A DNA stretch of 64,000 nt from Avena insularis (taxonomy: Eukaryota; Streptophyta; Magnoliopsida; Poales; Poaceae). The position numbers were made by a program, and so were the translations under genes. The DNA is taken from assembly GCA_023614405.1 (NCBI GenBank), contig JAJUPC010000232.1, forward strand, positions 186,001 to 250,000, read 5' to 3'. This document shows, in pieces, positions 23,826 to 34,890 of this stretch. A model generated the notes under the pieces. The model saw only the letters and a program-made list of their open reading frames with translations. It had not been told where the DNA came from and ran no database searches. Position 1 is the first letter of the stretch, and every line of letters begins with the position of its first letter.

Positions 23826-26800
23826 ATGGGGAAGAAGAAGGAAGGCACTGCTGCTGAGTCCGCCGCCACCACTGCCGCTGCCAAGAAGAAGGGTGGCTCC
23901 ACCGCTGGGGGCACTAGCACAGCCATCGCCAGGAAGAAGAAGGGCGCGGGCACTCACGTCACCAATGGCGCGTGGCGCACGTCCATCATCAAATTGTCCG
24001 AGCTCCGTCTTCTGCGCCAAGACGGAGTTCTGTCTCCTGCGGTAGGTGACTCGCGAGTCCCAGGTGGTGAGGTAACCCCTTGTCCTCCTGCTGGTTTCCG
24101 GGTGATGTTCCTAGCATTCATCATCCACGGTCTTTCTCTGCCCCTACACCCTTTGTTCAGGGGCCTCCTTTGTTTCTATGGGCTCTAGCTACACCAGCTG
24201 TCCCCCAACTCTATCCTCCACATTGCCTGCTACATTACGCTTCGCGAGTGCTGGCTCAGAATCGAGCCACACGAGCCACACTTTGGTCTCTTCAAGCTGA
24301 AGCGCTAGTCGGCGTCTGGCTCTATAGTCTACGATGTAGGAGGCTGCGGTATCCATGTCGACTCCTCCGTCACGTATTTTGACATCAAGCTCATGGCGTC
24401 CGTCCAAGGGTGGAGGGACAAGTGGTTCTACATCCGCGACCAGAAGGCCGACAGAGACCACTTCGGACCTGCGCCTTTCGATCCCGGCGGTGCTGTGCAG
24501 GAGGAGGCGCTCCTGGAAGAACATGGTGATGCCCGGCGAGTCTGAGGAGACAGATGTGCTGTACTAGTGCGTCTGCGACCTCGAGAGTTGCATGGGTAAA
24601 GAATAGGGAGGTTGTGCCCTCATTCGCACGTGGTTGCGTCGTCGCGTCTAGCCCCTGCAGGCCAGAGTCCACCCTATGTTTCAGTGGGCTGGCGCGGACG
24701 ATGTCACTCGCGTATCCGCCGATGGCATTTCCGCGAGTGAAGTAGATAAGAGGGTGCGGCTGCTGACCAAGTACACTGCCAAGGATGTACTCCCCAGTGA
24801 ACCAGTCGTGCCCCCTTTTGATGCTTCTAACCCTCCTCCTAAGGTATGATTGTGCTACGAAGTAGATTTATTTTGTCGAGTGCTTCTTTTTCTTGATTTG
24901 TGCTGACTTGTTTTCTGTATGCAGGATTGGAAGATGTCTCCCAATTTGTCCCCTCTTCCTGAGGGGGTTATTCCTCGCGAAGTAGATGAGGAGGACGAGT
25001 CGGAGTCGACCGTCCCATTTTAAGAGGAGGAGGAAGCCCCTGAGTCCAGCGGTCTGGACACTCGCAAGCGTTCGCGCAGCAAAGATTCGGATGTGTCGTC
25101 TCCTTCGACTCTAGAAGGCCTAGCTATTGGTGCGGAGTCATCGATTCCTGTCGTTCCTATGAGTGTTGTGGTGCCATCTTCCTGCAAGAAGATGCGGCTG
25201 TCGAACGAGTCATCGGAGTCACAGAGTCAAACCTTCGATTTTGACAAGTTTGATTGGTAAGTATACAGTTCTCCTCTTAGTAAATCTTGAGTTGCATTTT
25301 CCTGATGTTGGTTTTGTTCCGTAGTCAACCGCGTCGTCATCTTCTGGCAACATCCAATTTTTGAAAGAGTCTGAAGTTGCGGACTCCAAGGCCAAGGAAG
25401 TGGCTGAGCGGACTCCTTCCCGTCCATTGGCGGCCCACTCCGGGCAAAATTCATCAAGTTCTCCACACGATGTGGAGCACCAGATGGTTGTCCGGATGAC
25501 TGCGTGTCCATCGACTTCACAGTCACTCGAGGATCACGTATGTGTGATGTTGCTTTTTCTTGTAGTCAAATTTATCATTCGTACTATCTGCTGATCCTTT
25601 GTTGTTTCTCCTGTCGCATCTTATTGTGAAGGAAGCTGCTTACTCAGCGGAGCAAGTGCTTCCAATGGGTCGCCAGCATGCAATGCTGGACAATCGCCAT
25701 CGCGTGGTTGAAAGTGAGTGTTTTTTGCTTTTTCTTCTTCATCCTTGTGATATACTCGACTGAAGAACCATCTTTGTTTGTTTCACAGCTGAACATAATG
25801 CGCTTCTTCGCGATGCCGCTTCTCTCGAAAAGACGCTTACCGTGAAGGTGAAGGGTCGTGATGTGGCAGTCACTGAGCTTGACGAATCGGGGAAATGCGA
25901 AGAGGATTTGCGCGCCTCCATCGCTACTAGGGAGAAGTTGTTCAAAGAACAGCTCTTCTCGATTGCCAAGGCTCTTTCAGGTATTCCTTCGTCTGGATTT
26001 TTGTCGTGTCCTTTCTTTCGACTTTGTTATTGTGTTGACCTTTTTTGCCAACACTTTGCTCTGTGTAGATGCTGGCGGTTTGAGCTTCGACGCCTAGGCG
26101 CTCCATCGTGATGATGCTTTGGCAGGCGCCGTCGCAGCAGTCGAAGATCGTAGTGCTTCCATCCAGGGGACGCTGACCAAAGCCAAGGGCGTACTCAGTC
26201 GCCTCCATGAGGAGCTGGCGCCCAAAGCTGAGCGGATTGAGAACATAGATGATCTGGTGGAGTCCCTTGTTGGAGGCATTCCTGCATGCTTCAAAACCTC
26301 GCTTCGTGCGGCTGGCGCTTCTATGTCACTCGTGATGGTTCAAGCCCATGGAGTCGAGGTGGATCCTGCTGCGGTCTCCAAAGCAATGTCAGTCGGCGCG
26401 GATGGTCAACAGGTAGTTTTTCCTCCTTTTGCAACTGCCTATGGCAAGTACAGGACGCAGCTCATCAACACAGTCGCGAAGTACTATGAGGAGCTGCAGC
26501 GAGCCAAGAAGGCGGCAAAGGCTGCGGCGTCAGGGGTCGGCGGGAAGTCTATGGCATGTGATGCTGCCACATACTCGATGAGGCCCCCAAAAGCGAAGTC
26601 CAAGTTGAAGAAGTCGGTTGCTCCTCAGTAGTCATATTTGTAATAGTTAATAGCTTGACCCCTTTTGTCTAGAACACGTCGTTGGCTGGTGTATCTGTTG
26701 ATACTTTGTTATGCTTGAATGTACTTGAGTTTTTGTACATGTATTGCTTGGTCTTCTTATTATCTCTTACTTGGCTTGTGATAGGGCACATCGAGTGGTC

Positions 26801-27210
26801 CTTCGAGTGAGCCTCAGAATCTTCCATCCACTAATGATACCTTAGCGCAGTCGCGCTCAAGGGTGGATGAGTTGTCTCTGCTTTCACGACTACGTGACCA
26901 CGTTAAGCAGCTGGAGCGCGAACTGCCCGTCCTCCGTGGTAACGCGGATGTATGGAAGTTGAGGGCGGAGAAGGCCACTGCCCCAGAGCAATATCTGCTA
27001 GGTGAGGTGGTGCAGCTGGGCGACCAATTCAAGTGTTAGCTTTCTGCTTCCTTATCTTTTCTTGTAACCACTCGCGGTAGTTCGTTGTCTTCATACTTTT
27101 CACCTTTGCTTGGTATAGTTGTCAGCACGCGTAATCCGTAGGATGAGAAGGACAGGATCGCCATTCGCATGAATGACCTGAACCAAGAGCAGCTTCAGGC
27201 GAGTGGGTAC
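23826..27210 (+). pseudogene. Antisense accessory gene of the Tat element, 5' portion with introns
   Basis: Opposite to gag-pol. It opens MGKKKEGTAAESA in a Lys/Ala-rich head. The conserved block (RVPGGEVTPCP, LPLHPLFRGLLCFYGL, LSPNSILHIACY, SVQGWRDKWFYIRD) matches the plant 'putative gypsy type transposon' domain (PF04195-like). TAG near 24186, TAG near 24309, TGA near 24541 and a frameshift break it. Later exon-like segments fit GT..AG introns in frame: to about 24843, 24935-25250, 25326-25538, 25631-25720, 25789-25980 and 26069-26631 (ends VAPQ, TAG). A further coiled-coil-like stretch lies at 26787-27040 and near 27130-27210. Function of this family is unknown to me. Splicing is inferred from frame and splice sites only. 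Confidence 0.7.
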
Positions 27211-30200
27211 TGTGGGGGTTCCGCGTATGAAAACAATAAATTTTACTCTACGCCCCTGAACCCTGAAGCTGCCAGGACCTATCTATTAGTAATACAGTAA
27301 CGGGAGGGGCTTTTCGTGAACTTACCCTTGAAGATCGAAAAGCGTTGTTAATGCTCAGGAGAGCGTGGTTGATGTAGACGAGCCGAAGCCGACCTCAAGG
27401 TCGTGATGAAGTCCTTGCGCTCCTTGGATCCAACGACTTGAGTGCCTCAAGTGCGACACCTCGCGAGGAGTTACACACGTCCGATGTCTGATGATGACTC
27501 CCGCTTCCCTGATCCAGCAGTAGTTGCCGAACTAGAGCTCCCGGATCCTAATCCCGTAGCACGACGGCGCTCCGCGGTGAAGATGTCTCTCGTTCGCGTA
27601 GTCCAGACTTGGGACCACGGTCACGAGAGAGAGAGGGGGAGAGAGAAAATATCAACTGGAGGTCCTCCCAAAAGTGAGAAGACCTTTATTGATTATTGGT
27701 GTATTTAATTTGACCAAATACCCCCACTATATATAGGAGGGGTACTACCTCCCTCAAAGTCCCGGGGTGGGACTAAAGGAGAGGAGGGGGAGGGGTGGCC
27801 ACCGGCCACCCTAGTGGGCCCCGCGCGGGGGGCTAGGCCTAGTCGGCCAGCCCCCTTGCCCCTTCTCCCTCTCTCCTTTCCCCTAATGGGCCCTCTCCCT
27901 CCGAAAATTGGCCCATTAAGCCTTTGACCATTTTAATTGATTTTCTCTTTATTAAATAATTATGAATAAATGATTAAATCAACATTTAACATTCATTCAC
28001 ATATTATTCAACCTCCATGGCTATGGAACACCTTCCACCTCCACTCCGGACATCCTCCGGACTTACCGAAACCCTTACGGTTTTCTCCCTACTCTTCTTC
28101 GGTGATTCTACCGATCCTATAAATACTCTCTAAGCATCATCAAGCCCTTAAGAATGATACCCCATGGTTCGGGAACACTCCAGACATGGTCGGGACACTC
28201 CCACACCAATGATCGACAGAGGGACCTAGATGGCCATGTGACCCTGATACATTGCAAATGTATCTATAATTTTTGTTGTCCCATGCTTGGTTTTATCCAC
28301 TTTCTTGTGCTTTGTTCCAACTTTGGAGTACTTTTCATATGATTTCTTGGACTAACCTATTAACAAGAGTCACATTGTCAGCTGCCTGTTTTCTGCTGTT
28401 TTTGGTTCCAGGAAAGTCAGAAAATGAATATTCTGGGAATTGGATGGGACAAAAGCCAAATTGCCTATTTTTCCAGAGGACATCAAGTGCTTGAATACGA
28501 GACGGAGAAGGGCCGGGGGGCCACCACACCACCTGGCCAAGTAGCCAGGCCTGGCCCGCGCCAGGGGGTGGTGTGGCCGCTCCCGGCACCCCCTCGGCCT
28601 CTCCTTCCACCTATATATTACCCTCGGGGCGAAAATCCTAAGAGCCCGATCAAAAATCCATGAAAGTGTTTGTAGCCATCGTCATCTCCATCCCTAGATC
28701 GGGAGGGATCTGAAGCTCTGCCCAGCACCCTGCTGGAGAGGGGAATTCACGCTAGAGGCCTTCTTCATCACCGTGCAAGCCTCCGATGTGATGCGTGAGT
28801 AGTTCATCCTTGGACTACGGATCCATGTAGTAGCTAGATGGCTGGTTCTCCTCCTTTGTGCTTTCATGTTTAGATATTGTGAGCTTCGTTCATGATCAAG
28901 ATCATCTATTTGTAATTCCTACATGTTGTGTTTGCGGGGATCCAATGGATATTGAGATGCTATTTCAGATTGATTATTGATTCTATCATGTCTTTGTTAT
29001 TTGAGATCTTGCATGCTTTCCGTTGTTAGTAGCTATCTTGCCAAGTAGTTGCTAGCAACTCCAATAATTAGTATTTATGCTCGATAGTGGGTTCATGCCT
29101 CTGGTAATATGGGGAAGTGACAGAAATCTCTAAGGTACTAGATGTGTTGTTGCTACTAGGGAGAAAACAACAATCCTTTGTTCATAGAACAATCGTATTG
29201 TTTACTTTACACACAGTTCGTAAAGCAATAATTTGTTGCTTGCAACTTAATACTGGAGGGGGTTCGGATGATAACCTAAAGGTGGATTATTAGTCATAGA
29301 TGCAGTTGGATGGCGGTCTATGTATAATGTTGTAATGCCCAATCAAGTCTCAAAGGAGTCAAGATGATTAGTATATGCATGTATTCCTTTCTCGATGTTT
29401 GTCAAATGCCCCGCTGTAATTTGTTCACCCAGCATGTTATCTATCTAAGGAGAGCCACCCCTAGTGAACTATGGATCCCGGTCCTTTGTCTCTACATACA
29501 ATCTACAATCTTTTACTGCTTTGTGTTTACTTTCTGCAAACTTTTACTTTTTCCATTCGATACCTTTAATCCTTTGTTTTCCGCAAAACACGGTGAGATT
29601 GACAACCTCATCGCAAGTTGGGGACAAAGTTCTGTGGTTGTGTTGTGCAGGTCTCCATGTTGCTACTAGCACCGGTTGTGCGCCTTGCCAAAGCTCAGTT
29701 AGTAACACCTTTGGGGTGTTTCCTTGCTCCTACTGGTTAGATTAAACCTTGGTTTCATAACTGAGGGAAACTTGCTGTTGTGCTCATCATACCTTCCTCT
29801 TGGGGTTCCCATCGAGCTCTACATCAACACCGCCATCAAGCATTTTTCTGGGCGCCGTGCATTAAGCCATCAGACCCCTGTGCATTCCACAAAGATCTTT
29901 CATCGTTTCAACCAGGACAGTCGTGTCTTATTCCCTTTGTCACTCGATACTTGCATTACCCGAGATCTGATCAATGACATCGCCATGTCGTGTTCAATCT
30001 CGTTACCGAACAACGCTACTTGGCTCGTTCCGACAAGTGATATCCCCGTGATAAAATCACAGGATGCGCAGCTATTGGATATAACTTCTCCGAGTGGGCC
30101 CTTGAGTATATTCCCGTCACATGGATGGACAAATCCCGCTCTTGACATATATTGCCTCTACGGTTTCCTCCGAGTACCTGAACACACATTTATAACCATT

Positions 30201-30617
30201 GTATTACCGAGTGGCGTTTGATGCTATCTAAGCACTCTCGAGAGACAGTCATTGATATAGCCTCATGGTCTAAGGAATAGTCTACGAGGATCCATTTCTA
30301 ATCATCGTAACTTGAACTTCATGACATGATAAGGTCACGATGTTTAGGTTGGGTATTGGTTCATCATCTCATTCTCGGAATGAGATGACTCCATTTCCAA
30401 CTAGCATAAATGCCACATGATCAGGAAACATGAGCATCTGTTGACCAATGAACCAGTGACTAGAGTTTCATTGGGAACCCCTGGTTGTTTGTATATCACA
30501 CGTGTATTGTTGTTTCCACTCAATATAGTTATAGCATGATATAAAACTTAATCATAAACTATATGAAATATGATAATAGTCCTTACTACTATTTGTCTCT
30601 AGGGCATATTTCCAACA
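27211..30617 (-). mobile_element. Copia solo LTR, itself interrupted
   Basis: The minus strand starts TGTTGGAAATATGCCCTAGAG and ends GAACCCCCACA, with the duplication GGTAC at 27206-27210 and 30618-30622. Without the nested piece it measures about 1.77 kb, the size of an Angela/BARE/WIS-type LTR. No internal domain is present, so it arose by recombination between the two LTRs of a full element. It is related to, but clearly different from, the LTR at 3991-5632. Confidence 0.85.
28245..29872 (+). mobile_element. Athila-type LTR derivative with a few internal bases
   Basis: It begins TGATACATTGCAAATGTATC and follows the Athila LTR through the 3' block to GAGCTCTACATCAACACCGCCATCA (about 29837). 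It then continues into AGCATTTTTCTGGGCGCCGT, which is primer-site sequence, and ends GCATTAAGCCATCA. The 5 bp duplication GACCC (28240-28244, 29873-29877) shows both outer ends are original. This suggests an internal deletion from the primer site to the last bases of the 3' LTR rather than a plain solo LTR. Confidence 0.8.
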
Positions 30618-31036
30618 GGTACTTCTGGGTGGAATATGATCGCGCAATCGCACTGGCGACCCTGCAGGATCGTGGCTCGCGAGTGATTCATTTTCTGAAG
30701 AAATCACAATCGTGCTTAAGGAATATCTATTATACGATGTTTCCGCTGGACATCGTTCCCTCGAGCCTGCTGGCTCTTCTTGCTAAATTTCAAGACTTGA
30801 GTGGAGTTCGCGAGTTTGTGCGCCAACAATTAGTGGCTGGTGCCAAGGTTGCTCTGTCACTAGTGCGACTGCATAGGCCTGATGTGGATGTTGCAGCGAT
30901 TGCTGATGGACCGCCGGCGCCGCCTGCAGGCTCCACCTGGAATATGGTTCCTCATTACCAGGCGGTGGATCGCCCAACGAAGGATATTGTCGACTTCTTT
31001 GAGGAGCACACAAATGTTCTTCTATTGCAACAATAG
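30618..31036 (+). pseudogene. Antisense accessory gene, 3' portion after the solo LTR
   Basis: This resumes the gene after the Copia solo LTR; GGTAC is duplicated on both sides. It reads FWVEYDRAIALATLQDRGSRVIHF, FPLDIVPSSLLALLAKF, REFVRQQLVAGAKVALSLVRLHRPDVD and ends at 31034-31036. The pattern of a helical segment, then ALSLVRLHRPDVD, then an acidic/aromatic tail is what the C-termini of this transposon-associated protein family look like. No stop is seen after the insertion point until the natural end. Confidence 0.65.
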
Positions 31037-31475
31037 TTTTGTTTGTATCCTGCACATAGGTATACCAGTGTTGTAAAGTTCGTATGTATGCTGTATACAA
31101 TTGATTAATATTGATATGTAAGGAGCTTGCTAGCTCATATTTTTGCGAGTGCGCTGCACTATGCGATTCCTTTTCGTTAGTCTGACTTGTGTTTATCTCA
31201 GCACCTTGCCAACCTATCAGGTGCATTGTAGCTGGGTTGGTGTTTGTCAAGGGTTTCATTAGTGCGTCATCTACTCAGGATATCACGATTGGTTCGTAGA
31301 ACAGATGTGTAAAGGGTGGCGCAACCCCCAATTGGATAAATTGCGAGAAATAAATAAAAGAACGTGGAGTTTGGGCACTTAGCTTTATTTATTCCTAGAA
31401 TAGTACGAGGTATAATGTGTGGCTAAGTAGCCTTGGCTGAATAGACTTATTTGCAATGTAAGAAATAAAAGACGA
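31037..31475. other. Spacer between accessory gene end and integrase end
   Basis: About 440 bp between two convergent genes of the Tat element. I see no coding sequence. It must hold the 3' ends of both transcripts; no clear terminator signal can be assigned. Confidence 0.5.
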
Positions 31476-32560
31476 CTAAGGGTAGAAGCGCCGCAGCTGT
31501 GCGACATTCCAGGGGTTGGAGTACGCGACTCCTGTATCGAAATCTTTGAGGCGATAGGCGCCACCTGGTATTACTTCTGTAATCATGTATGGTCCTTCCC
31601 AAGGGGACTCGAGCTTGAGATGCCCTTGTTGTTTCAGTCGCAGGACCAGGTCTCCTTTGACGAAGGATCTGGGGAGTATCCTTCTGCTGTGGTAGTTGCG
31701 CAGGTTCTGCTGGTAGATCATCGATCTTTCTATTGCGATTTCCCGTGCCTCATCAAGAAGGTCACCGGAGTCTTCGAGTGCAAAAGTTGACTCCTGCTCG
31801 TTGTAAGCGACCACTCGTGGTGCTTTGTATCGTACCTCTGCGGGTAGCACTGCTTCAGCACCATGCACCATGAAGAATGGGGTGTACCCCGTGGCACTGT
31901 TTGGGGTTGTGCGTAGGCTCTAGAGTACCGATTGCAGCTCTTCTGGCCAGCATCCTGCGGCTTGTTCGAGTGGCCTAAGGAGTCTCTTCTTGATTCCGCC
32001 ACAGACAAGCCCGTTGGCCTTTTAAACTTGACTGTTGGTCTGTGGATGAGCTACGGAGGCATAGCTTATGTTAATTCCCAGGTTTTCGCAGAAACCCTGG
32101 AACTCCTTATAGGGAAGTTCGTTCCATTGTCCGTGATGATGTTGTGTGGCACTCCGAAGCGATAGCCAATAGCCTCGAAGAACTTGACTGCGCTGGCTCC
32201 TAACTGGTTAGTCACCGGCATGGCCTCTATCCACTTGGTGAATTTGTTGACTGCGATCAAGAGGTAGACGTAGCCTCCTCGCGAGGACTTTGGGAGCTTG
32301 CCGACCATGTCGAGTCCACATTGCGTGAAGGGCCAGGACAATGGAATTGGTCGGAGCTCCGCGCCAGGTGCATGTGGTTTGTCCGCGAATCGCTGGCAAG
32401 CGTTGCATTTTTGGACGATGTCCTTGGCGTCACGCATGGCCGTAGGACAGTAGAATCCGGCTCGTAGAGATTTGGCAACGAGGGAGCGACTGCCGGCGTG
32501 GTGCCCGCAAGTCCCCTCATGGATGTCGAGGAGAACGGCTCTTCCATCAGCGTTGGAGAC
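31476..32560 (-). pseudogene. Tat integrase, frameshifted, catalytic Glu lost
   Basis: Integrase inserts the cDNA in the genome. The HHCC finger (IHEGTCGHH.. and KCNACQRFAD) and the core are spread over three minus-strand frames: the aRNH frame runs into out-of-frame sequence near 32560, the core is at 32066-32437 (GLDMVGKLP with the first Asp, IITDNGTNF with the second), and the C-terminal part is at 31476-31871 (MVHGAEAVLPAEVRYKAPRV, KGDLVLRL, GPYMITEV, YSNPWNVAQLRRFYP). Where HPQTNSQV should be followed by the catalytic Glu there is a TAA at 32022-32024. The enzyme is dead. Confidence 0.88.
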
Positions 32561-33279
32561 GCATCGTCGGAGTACTCCTGTGATGTTGGTTTGTATAGTT
32601 CATCGTTGATGACTACGAATTCCTTGGATCGTCGTGCGATTTGCCGCGTGTCAATCGGGTCGTCCGGCAGCCTCTTGCTGAGAAGGTATGTGATGTAGGG
32701 TTGAGTCCAGGAGGGTTCAATCATCATGATCGCCATTGGTCCTTCGAGTCCTGTGTCGAGTGCCATTGGCTCATTGGGTGGCGTAGCCCCCGAGTCTGTT
32801 GTTGTGCTTGTTTTCTTCTCTGCGGCCTTTGGCTTGATGGAGCGTTCGCAGATGCGCTCGAGAAATACTCCAGGTGGAATTGGGGTGCAGGTAGAGCCGA
32901 TGTTGGTGAGTGCGTCCACCTCTTCATTGCTTTCGCGGCCTACGTGTCGCAGCTTGCAGCAGTAGAAGTCCCCTTTGAGTGTGTCGTAGAGGACGTGGTA
33001 GGCGATCATATTGTCGTTTAGTGCATCGCACTCGTGCATTGTCTGGTTGATGACCAGTTTGGAGTCGCCGTAGATTATTAGCCTCTTAGCGCCACGGGCT
33101 TTTGCCATCCGCATCCCGTGCAATAGGGCCTCGTATTCAGCTTCATTGTTGGAGGCGGTGAATTGCATTCGCAGGATGTATTTCAGCTTGTCTCCCTGAG
33201 GCGATGTTAGTATGACACTTGCGCCAGCTCTGTCCTTTCGCTTGGATCCGTCGAAGTGCATTGTCCAGAGATAAGACAT
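32560..33279 (-). pseudogene. Second, archaeal-type RNase H domain of the Tat element
   Basis: Directly after the TAG at 33298 the frame opens MSYLWTMHFDGSKRKD and continues with NNEAEYEALLHG, IIYGDSKLVINQ and HVGRESNEEVDALTN, supplying the acidic residues of an RNase H active site. A second RNase H domain at this place is the hallmark of the Tat lineage and supports the clade call. A linker leads toward integrase (DPIDTRQIARRSKEFVVINDELYK). Confidence 0.85.
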
Positions 33280-33297
33280 ATCTGGTTTTTCAGGGAG

Positions 33298-34800
33298 CTA
33301 ATTCTCCATCCAGTGTACGAGGAAATCAGGGAGAACTTGCGACTTGATCGCGTCGCGCTTTTCATATGTCATGTCTCGTGGAGACAGCTCGATTCCCCAA
33401 AGCGCGACTCGTCCGGTGGCGTTGGGGTTGTTGAGGATATGTCCAAGCGGGGCGTCATTGACCACCATGATTGGGTGCTCCTGGAAGTAGTGGTGCAGTC
33501 ACCTGGCTGTCATGAACATGCCATATGCCAACTTCTGGTAGTGCGGGTACCGCTGTTTTGTTGGCATGAGCACCTCGCTGAGGTAGTAGACTGGGCGCTG
33601 TACCCCGTGGACCTTGTTTTCCTCGGCTCGTTCCAACACGAGTACCGTGCTAACCACCTGGTTGGTGGCGGATATGTATAGCAACAGTGGTTCCCTTTCG
33701 CGTGGGGTCACTAGTACTAGTGAGGTTGACAGTAGACGCTTGAGGTCTTCGAATGCTTCATGTGCCTCATTGGTCCACTCGAACTTGTCAGCTTTGCGGA
33801 GAAGTTGGTAGAAGGGAAGTGCCTTTTCACCCATTCGACTGATGAATCGACTGAGCGCCGCAATTCGCCCAGCCAGCTGCTAGACACCTCTTACGTTCTT
33901 TGGCTTCTCCATGGCCAGTATGGCTTTTATTTTCTTCGGGTTCGCCTCGATCCCTATCACGGAGATGAGATACCCGAGTAGTTGCCCAGATGGTACGCCG
34001 AAGGCGCATTTGTCCGGATTGAGCTTGATCCGGTAGCGGTCGAGGTTGGCGAAGGTTTCGCATAAATCGTTGATTAGCGAGGCTTCCTCTTTGGTCTTGA
34101 TTACGATGTCGTCAACATAGACTTGGATGTTGCGACCAAGTTGGTTTTTGAGGCGGGCCTGCATGCACCGCTGATAGGTTGCTCCTGCGTTTTTTAGCCC
34201 GAAGGGCATTGTGTTGTAGCATAACACACCAAAAGGTGTTGTAAACGCCATTTTCTCTTGATCTTCCTCCTTCATTCGAATCTGATTGTAGCCTAAGTAG
34301 GCGTTCAGGAAGCAGAGGTGCTCACATCCTGCGGTGGAGTCGATGATCTGGTTGATTCATGGCAGCGCGAAGTGATCCTTTGGGCAGTGCTTATTCAGAG
34401 AGGTAAAATCCACGCACATCCGTAGGACATCCATGTCCTTTTTTGTTACTAGCACTGTATTGGCAAGCCAAGTGCTTTCCTTGATCTCGCGTATGAATTT
34501 GGCATCGAGGAGTCTATTGATCTCCATTCTGACCGCTTTTGCTCTTGGCTCAGACAGTCGTCGAATTGTTTGCTTGACTAGCTTTGCGTCTGGGTTGACA
34601 TTTAGTGCGTGCTCGGTGAATTCCCTGGGAACTCCTGGCATGTCCGCTGGACACCAGGCGAAGATTTCCCAGTGCTCACGGAGGAATTCTACGAGCGCCA
34701 GTTCCTATGAGGGACTCAAGTTGTTGGCGATAAGGGTCGTCTTGGCCGGGTCTGATGGGTGGACCTGAACTTTCTTCGTGTGCACCGACGAGTCGAAGGA
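33298..34800 (-). pseudogene. Tat reverse transcriptase and RNase H, with nonsense codons
   Basis: Reverse transcriptase copies element RNA into DNA; the attached RNase H degrades the template. One minus-strand frame carries LREHWEIFAWCPADMPG, the fingers block (KFIREIKESTWLANTV), the palm block with MPFGLKNAGATYQR and the catalytic YVDD (VYVDDIVIKTKE), then the connection and RNase H segment (FEWTNEAHEAFEDLK, KRYPHYQKLAYGM). The same frame is interrupted at 34705-34707 (TAG), 34357-34359 (TGA), 33880-33882 (TAG), 33499-33501 (TGA) and 33298-33300 (TAG). Since the frame itself is kept, point mutation rather than indels killed it. Confidence 0.9.
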
Positions 34801-34890
34801 CAGGTCGTGTGAACTTGGCCGACTTAGGGGAGGCAGACTGTTGTCTGTCGACTCCTTCAATCTTGCGAGTTCTTCCTGCATGCCGAAGGA

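Noticed and set aside
24080..24672. Other-frame and minus-strand ORFs over the accessory gene
   Set aside because: The PF04195-like motifs lie in the frame that opens at 23826. The others carry no conserved pattern.
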